Source: a bacterium (lineage in GTDB: Bacteria > Vulcanimicrobiota > Vulcanimicrobiia > Vulcanimicrobiales > Vulcanimicrobiaceae). From it: a stretch of 9,353 bases of DNA. Location of the stretch: positions 1-9,353 of the forward strand of contig JAKAPO010000071.1 of assembly GCA_021807065.1 (NCBI GenBank), given 5' to 3'. Position numbers and translations under genes: made by a program. The notes beneath the pieces were generated by a model. The model saw only the letters and a list, made by a program, of their open reading frames with translations, had not been told where the DNA came from and made no database searches. Positions 6,289 through 9,353 of this stretch are shown piece after piece; the first letter of the stretch is position 1; the number at the start of each line of letters is the position of its first letter.

Positions 6289-7088
6289 GCGGCTGTGGCG
6301 CAGCAAGTACGCCGGCCTCGACCTCAGCGATCTCGCCCGCCTGAGAGAACTCGAAGCCGAGAACACGCAAATGGAACGCATCATCGCACGGCAAGCGCTC
6401 GAAGCGGAAGGCCTGAGCCAACGACAGGCCTGCCGACTCTCCGGATGTCCACGCCCCACGGTCCGATATAAGGCAAAGAAGCAGCAATCCGATGAGCACC
6501 TCCGCGACCGACCGCGTTGCATCGCGCAGGAGCGTCCGCGCTTTGGATGGCGACGGCTGAAGATTCTGCTCAAGCGCGAAGGCCTAACCATGAATCACAA
6601 GCGTTTGCGCCGCATCTACTGTGATGAGCAGTTGCAGGTTCGCCCACGGAAGAAACGGCGCGTGCGGCTGGGTTCGAGGCAGCGTTTGGCCGGCACCCAC
6701 GAAACGCAATGAGGAATGGGGCCTGGATTTCATGCAAGAATATCTGCTGACCAAGCGCAAAGTGCGACTCCTGACGGTCGAAGATCGCTTCAGCCGCGAA
6801 GGCCTCGCTGTTGACCCGGACTTTTCGATTGCAAGTCGACGCGACACTTGAACCCTCGACGAAATTGCCGAGCTCCGCGGATACCCTGGCCGGCTCCGGG
6901 TAGACAGCGGCCCGGAAAATATCGCCGGCGCGATGCTGCAATGGTCGATCGATCACAACGTCCTGCTGCATTTCATCGATCCAGGAAAGCCCGCTCAGAA
7001 CGCTTGGATCGAATCGTTCAACTCCCGTGTCCGCGATGAGTTCCTCAACGTGCAATACTTCAAGACCTTGCCAGAGATCCGCGAACAG
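6286..7088 (+). pseudogene. IS3-family transposase remnant (OrfA/OrfB fragments, inactivated)
   Basis: Degenerate IS3-family transposase. In frame from about 6290: LWRSKYAGLDLSD...LRELEAEN (end of the OrfA helix-turn-helix and leucine-zipper part). This joins abruptly near 6405 to GLSQRQACRLSGC...PRFGWRRLKILLKREGLTMNHKR (start of OrfB), so roughly 25-30 residues are missing. Around 6690 the reading shifts by +1 to EEWGLDF, and a TGA at 6849-6851 interrupts the frame just before TLDEIAELRGYPGRLRVDSGPE. The DDE triad can still be read: Asp codon 6726-6728, Asp 6903-6905 and Glu 7011-7013, with 35 residues between the last two as expected. Homology ends near FKTLPEIREQ (7085), so the final C-terminal part is lost. 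No terminal inverted repeats were found at either edge. It cannot encode a working enzyme. Confidence 0.88.
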
Positions 7089-7300
7089 ACTGGAGCCGCT
7101 CGAAGGCGCCGCTTCCCCGTAGACTCGCTCGAAGTGCAACTCTTTTATGCCCGGCGGGGTCAAAAGGCTTGCATCGGGGAGGAATTTATGAGATACTCCT
7201 CCTCGTTAACTCACTAGTGTTTCAGACGTCTTAGCGTTTCCAAGTGCTGGCGAGTCAGATAAAACACCAAGAATACTATCAAGCGTTAGGAGACTCGCCC
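7089..7300. other. Intergenic stretch between IS3 remnant and zinc-ribbon gene
   Basis: About 210 bp without a recognisable gene. It contains an imperfect hairpin around 7178-7206 (GGGGAGGA facing TCCTCCTC with one mismatch) and an AT-richer part at 7200-7280 that probably carries the promoter of the zinc-ribbon gene. A TACTAT at 7274-7279 could be a -10 box, but no good -35 was seen at the right distance. No IS terminal repeat was recognised. Confidence 0.35.
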
Positions 7301-7600
7301 ATGTACTCAGACGAAACCCTTACGTGCGTTGATTGCGGACGTTCGTTCCCATTCACCTCAAGCGAACAGGAATTCTACGCCAGCAAAGGCTTTACGAATA
7401 AGCCGAGCCGCTGCAACGATTGCCGCACGGCCCGCAAGGCCGGTGGCCGTGGAGGCAGCAACTACAGCGGTGGTCGCCGCGAGATGTTCAAGGCGACGTG
7501 CTCGCAATGCGGCGGCGTAGCGGAAGTTCCGTTCCAACCGCGCGGCGACAAGCCCGTTTACTGCCGAGACTGTTTCGCAGCGCGCCCAAGCTACCGCTAA
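7301..7600 (+). CDS. Zinc-ribbon protein with CxxC-x25-CxxC and CxxC-x17-CxxC motifs
   Basis: A 99-residue protein with two four-cysteine zinc sites. The first is Cys9-x2-Cys12 ... Cys38-x2-Cys41 (25 residues between), with GRSFPFTSSEQEFYASKGF inside, typical of the 'probable zinc-ribbon' family. The second is Cys67-x2-Cys70 ... Cys88-x2-Cys91, with exactly 17 residues between, the CxxC-x17-CxxC domain containing VPFQPRGDKPVYC. A Gly/Arg/Ser linker (residues about 45-60) joins them, which could favour RNA or DNA contact. The ATG at 7301 is preferred to an in-frame GTG/TTG-type start at 7244 because TTAGGAGA lies about 9 nt upstream and because the family starts this way. Such proteins are common and of unknown function; I infer nucleic-acid or protein binding. 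All eight cysteines are intact, so the gene looks alive although its neighbours are broken. Confidence 0.88.
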   Translation: MYSDETLTCVDCGRSFPFTSSEQEFYASKGFTNKPSRCNDCRTARKAGGRGGSNYSGGRREMFKATCSQCGGVAEVPFQPRGDKPVYCRDCFAARPSYR

Positions 7601-7727
7601 GGGCGCGGTTCTCAAAATCGTCCTGACGCAACCGGTTGCCGTTCTCGAAATCAAGGCAACCGGCCGGGGCATTTCCGAAGCCTCCGAGCCTATCTACGGC
7701 GGGTACGCCAATGGTCGCGGAGAGATC

Positions 7728-7955
7728 GTGCTTTTCGGAAAGGACCTCGCCTATCGCGTCAACGTTAAGAAGCAGACGCTTCAGGAGCGCCCTCAGCTAA
7801 ATGCCGGTGCGCAGATGCGCTACGATGCAACCGGCGACGGCGAGGCATTTGAGTATGGCAGAAAGTCGTTCCGCCGACTGAGCCACGAAGAGATCGGCGA
7901 GATCTGCTCCTCCGGCCAGTTCAGGCTCACCTCGAAATACTACGGCGCGTACTAA
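7728..7955 (+). CDS. Unidentified small protein (GTG start uncertain; frame open further upstream)
   Basis: I do not recognise this protein. From a GTG at 7728 it has 75 residues, mixed charge, no membrane segment, and a Tyr-rich end (TSKYYGAY). Visible stretches include AYRVNVKKQTLQERPQLNAG, DATGDGEAFEYGRKSFRRLS and HEEIGEICSSGQFRLT. GGAGAG occurs upstream but only about 3 nt from the GTG, which is tight. The frame has no stop back to 7521, and the part just upstream reads plausibly as protein (IVLTQPVAVLEIKATG, then SEPIYGGYANGRGEIVLFG) with no ATG, GTG or TTG to start it; a CTG at 7623 is the only near-cognate start. Either the start is unusual, or the true 5' end was lost or shifted relative to the zinc-ribbon gene. 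It converges on the multicopper oxidase remnant across a palindrome. Confidence 0.5.
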   Translation: MLFGKDLAYRVNVKKQTLQERPQLNAGAQMRYDATGDGEAFEYGRKSFRRLSHEEIGEICSSGQFRLTSKYYGAY

Positions 7956-7973
7956 CGCCGGCTTCCGGCGTTA
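7953..7973. terminator. 21-nt perfect hairpin shared by two convergent stop codons
   Basis: TAACGCCGG, a CTT loop and CCGGCGTTA form a perfect 9-bp stem. The first three bases are the TAA stop of the + strand reading frame and the last three are the complement of the TAA stop of the minus-strand multicopper oxidase remnant. The place suits a bidirectional terminator, but no T-run follows on either strand, so it would be a weak or factor-assisted one. Confidence 0.5.
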
Positions 7974-8084
7974 CTCCACCCGAATCACCGCCATCATGCC
8001 GCGGTCTTCGTGAAAGAGCATGTGGCAGTGGAACACGAACTCGCCTTTGGGCACGTGACGGAAATCGAGGATCACTTTCGTGAT
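7971..8084 (-). pseudogene. Multicopper oxidase, C-terminal remnant
   Basis: The minus strand reads KVILDFRHVPKGEFVFHCHMLFHEDRGMMAVIRVE and then stop, some 36 residues including the H-C-H-x3-H-E-x-x-G-M motif that binds type 1 and type 3 copper in the last cupredoxin domain of multicopper oxidases. The rest of the gene is gone: the frame runs straight into the tRNA-derived repeat at 8084 and meets a stop inside it. No start codon remains, so it is a dead 3' fragment. Such enzymes act outside the cytoplasm on metals or phenols. The cut exactly at the repeat border shows that recombination at the attachment site, or a deletion ending there, removed the 5' part. Confidence 0.85.
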
Positions 8085-8126
8085 TAGGAGTCCCCTGCTC
8101 TATCCAGTTTGAGCTACGGGCGCGCG
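8084..8126 (-). repeat. 43-bp direct repeat, right copy: displaced 5' half of tRNA-Arg(CCT)
   Basis: Exact copy of 5837-5879. Read on the minus strand it holds the tRNA 5' end (acceptor strand GCGCCCG at 8117-8123), the D arm, the 5' side of the anticodon stem and the anticodon loop, and stops at the loop's 3' edge. No variable loop, T arm or 3' acceptor strand follows; the multicopper oxidase remnant does instead. It is therefore a truncated tRNA pseudogene and the second attachment-site copy. A diverged version of the tRNA upstream region, including CGCATAAAAT as a possible -10 box (about 8139-8148), lies to its right, so transcription may still begin here and run leftwards into the remnant. 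Confidence 0.8.
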
Positions 8127-8135
8127 CTTGAGAAC

Positions 8136-8264
8136 CTAGATTTTATGCGGGTTTTCGCCGCATTCGTCCTTTCGCTCGACCACAAAGATCGGCCCGCGGA
8201 ACGGCGGGACGAAGCGTTCGCGATCGCCGCCCCGATACCAGGTGCCGAACAGAAGGACCGCAGG
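8136..8264 (-). other. Protein-like open frame of 42 codons after the phosphoesterase stop (unidentified)
   Basis: Directly after the TGA that ends the phosphoesterase, and in the same frame, the minus strand stays open for 42 codons to a TAG at 8136-8138. The reading looks like genuine protein: AVLLFGTWYRGGDRERFVPP followed by FRGPIFVVERKDE. No ATG lies in it and the only GTG is late, so it is not a free-standing gene. It could be the 3' end of a different, deleted gene, a C-terminal extension cut off by a nonsense TGA, or a readthrough tail. Its last codons run into the presumed promoter of the displaced tRNA half. I do not recognise the family. Confidence 0.4.
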
Positions 8265-9353
8265 TCAGTGAAACGTTAGCGTCGTTTTGAGCGTCGTCCT
8301 CGGATGGACGGGCAAGAGCATTGGGCGAAGCGGTCGTTGGGCGAAGTTGAAGTCCCGCAGCAGGTTCCCGAGAATCGGTGCGTCTTCTCGAACGTCCGGG
8401 CGTCGGTCGGGCCGGCCGTCCGTTCGCGGATCAATGCGTGCGCCGTTCAAGAAATCATCCTCGATGAAGCGTAGGTACGCATCGAAGCTCAACGTCTGAT
8501 GATCGATGTAGCCCCGCCGAGCGTATGGGCTGATGACGAGAGCGGGCACCCGCAGTCCGTATCCGTCGGCATCTACCCGTGGCGGCACGACGTGATCGTA
8601 GAACCCGCCCCAGTCGTCCCAGACGAGGAAGATCGCCGTCGAGTCCCAATCCGGGCTCCGCATAACGGCGTTGACGAGACGCGTCACGTAGCTTTGACCC
8701 ACGCTGACTAGTGCCGGTGGATGCTCGCTTTGGAGACCACCGGGAGAAATCCACGAGACGGCCGGAAGGCGGCCGCTTCGCGCTGCGGCGTAGAAGTGAT
8801 CGATCGTTTGAATGTTGGGAATCTGCCGATCCTCGCGAACGTCGGTGGCCGTGAGGAGCGGGTTCCAAATGTACGGCGTCGTCCGGTGGTCGCTTTGGGC
8901 GTTGATGCAGGCTTCGATCTGCGCGACGGTCTTGCAACCGACGGGCGTACCGTCGGCGACGTAGTACCTCCAGGTGACGCCGCGCTTCGAAAGCAGATAT
9001 GTCAGATCGGTCCACGCGACGACGTGCACCATGCTCGCGGAGTCCCGCACCTCGTCCTCGTGCCCGCCCTGCTCGTGTCCCGCGGCCTTGCGGAGCTGAA
9101 CGGATTCCGGAGCTGGAACGAGCGCCGGATCATTTCGGCACGACATCGGATCAACGTCGAACATGCTCTCGAGGTTTGGCAGCGGTGACGGCGTCGGACA
9201 CGTAGCCGTCCATGCCGAAACTTCGTAGAAGTGCGCCGGCAGGCTCCAGGACTCTACGGATTCGAACATGTGGTCCTGTAGCGTGAAGTTTTTCGCGTAC
9301 GACCAGTAGTTTGGAATATCCCCACCGTCATGGTAGCCCATGACGTCCGGCGC
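8265..9353 (-). CDS. Phospholipase C / acid phosphatase-like phosphoesterase (alkaline-phosphatase superfamily), C-terminal part
   Basis: The C-terminal 362 residues of a phosphoesterase-family protein; the gene begins beyond 9353, and the ATG at 9339-9341 is internal. The visible part starts PDVMGYHDGGDIPNYWSYAK and continues with FTLQDHMFESVESWSLPAH, both typical of the family's substrate-side region, then SWISPGGLQSEHPP and the metal-site segment WDDWGGFYDHVVPP (codons at about 8580-8621). LVISPYARRGYIDHQTLSFD and a RPD-rich stretch before the end are also typical. These enzymes are usually exported and cleave phosphate esters or phospholipids; the signal peptide would lie outside the window. 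The end TTLKTTLTFH is close to where relatives stop, though the frame is open again after this TGA. It is transcribed towards the displaced tRNA half and lies outside the element. Confidence 0.9.
   Translation of the reverse strand, partial: APDVMGYHDGGDIPNYWSYAKNFTLQDHMFESVESWSLPAHFYEVSAWTATCPTPSPLPNLESMFDVDPMSCRNDPALVPAPESVQLRKAAGHEQGGHEDEVRDSASMVHVVAWTDLTYLLSKRGVTWRYYVADGTPVGCKTVAQIEACINAQSDHRTTPYIWNPLLTATDVREDRQIPNIQTIDHFYAAARSGRLPAVSWISPGGLQSEHPPALVSVGQSYVTRLVNAVMRSPDWDSTAIFLVWDDWGGFYDHVVPPRVDADGYGLRVPALVISPYARRGYIDHQTLSFDAYLRFIEDDFLNGARIDPRTDGRPDRRPDVREDAPILGNLLRDFNFAQRPLRPMLLPVHPRTTLKTTLTFH

Larger units (their letters stand above)
5880..8083. mobile_element. Decayed tRNA-anchored integrative element (about 2.2 kb between repeats)
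   Basis: Bounded by the two 43-bp tRNA-derived repeats. From left to right it holds the C-terminal part of a tyrosine recombinase (beside the intact tRNA, the usual place for an island integrase), an IS3-family transposase remnant, a zinc-ribbon gene, an unidentified small reading frame, and the 3' end of a multicopper oxidase on the minus strand. The recombinase lacks its N-terminal and core-binding parts, so the element cannot move by itself. Its small size and mixture of fragments suggest deletion from a larger island. That the region arrived as one element is inference from the repeats and the integrase. Confidence 0.65.

Noticed and set aside
6570..7163. 197-residue minus-strand open frame
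   Set aside because: It is antisense to the IS3 transposase remnant, whose DDE motifs on the + strand are recognisable; the minus reading shows no family features.
5130..8260. 12-bp repeat GGACCGCAGGTC near 5128 and 8253
   Set aside because: A match of this length is expected by chance in a window of this size and composition.
9339..9341. ATG as the start of the phosphoesterase
   Set aside because: The frame stays open to the window edge and the family has a long N-terminal part before this point.
1..9353. CRISPR arrays, toxin-antitoxin pairs, restriction or other defence genes
   Set aside because: No regularly spaced repeats and no recognisable defence or toxin motifs were found on either strand.

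Overview
This is a GC-rich bacterial window (roughly 60% G+C by eye) with dense gene packing and many ATGA- or GTGA-type overlaps. It looks like a chromosome carrying one small, decayed, tRNA-anchored insertion. The taxon cannot be fixed from the sequence. The gene content would suit a soil or environmental lineage such as Eremiobacterota, Dormibacterota, Chloroflexota or Actinobacteria, but that is only an impression.

Left block (1-1683, + strand): the 3' end of an Hsp20 small heat-shock gene, a universal stress protein (UspA) and a PfkB-type sugar-phosphate kinase. The last two overlap by 4 nt. This trio resembles the hspX / pfkB / USP neighbourhood of the DosR dormancy regulon in Mycobacterium tuberculosis. 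Next (1757-4626, + strand) come two tandem, paralogous, translationally coupled multi-pass membrane proteins. They look like GT-C glycosyltransferases of the GT87/DUF2029 (PimE-like) type. A small, very basic DUF6496-like protein (4728-4952) closes the + strand block. It is convergent with a minus-strand pair: a small unknown protein, preceded in its operon by free methionine-(R)-sulfoxide reductase (fRMsr).

Middle block (5799-8126): a tRNA-Arg(CCT) gene on the minus strand. Its 5' half, from the anticodon loop through the 5' end plus three flanking bases, is repeated exactly (43 bp) at 8084-8126. The 2.2 kb between the copies holds the C-terminal remnant of a tyrosine recombinase, an IS3-family transposase remnant with a frameshift, a nonsense codon and deletions, a zinc-ribbon protein, a small unidentified reading frame and the last 36 or so codons of a multicopper oxidase. 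I read it as a degraded integrative element that entered the tRNA on its 5' side. It supplied a replacement 5' half and, apparently, a replacement promoter region, because a diverged copy of the tRNA upstream region follows each repeat.

Right block (8136-9353, minus strand): a phospholipase C/acid phosphatase-like phosphoesterase running off the window. A protein-like open frame of 42 codons follows its TGA stop in the same frame and ends just upstream of the displaced tRNA half.

I see no CRISPR array, rRNA, replication origin or recognisable defence system. The most distinctive features are the 5'-half tRNA integration, the mismatched anticodon stem of the resulting tRNA, and the unidentified reading frames on either side of the element's right end.
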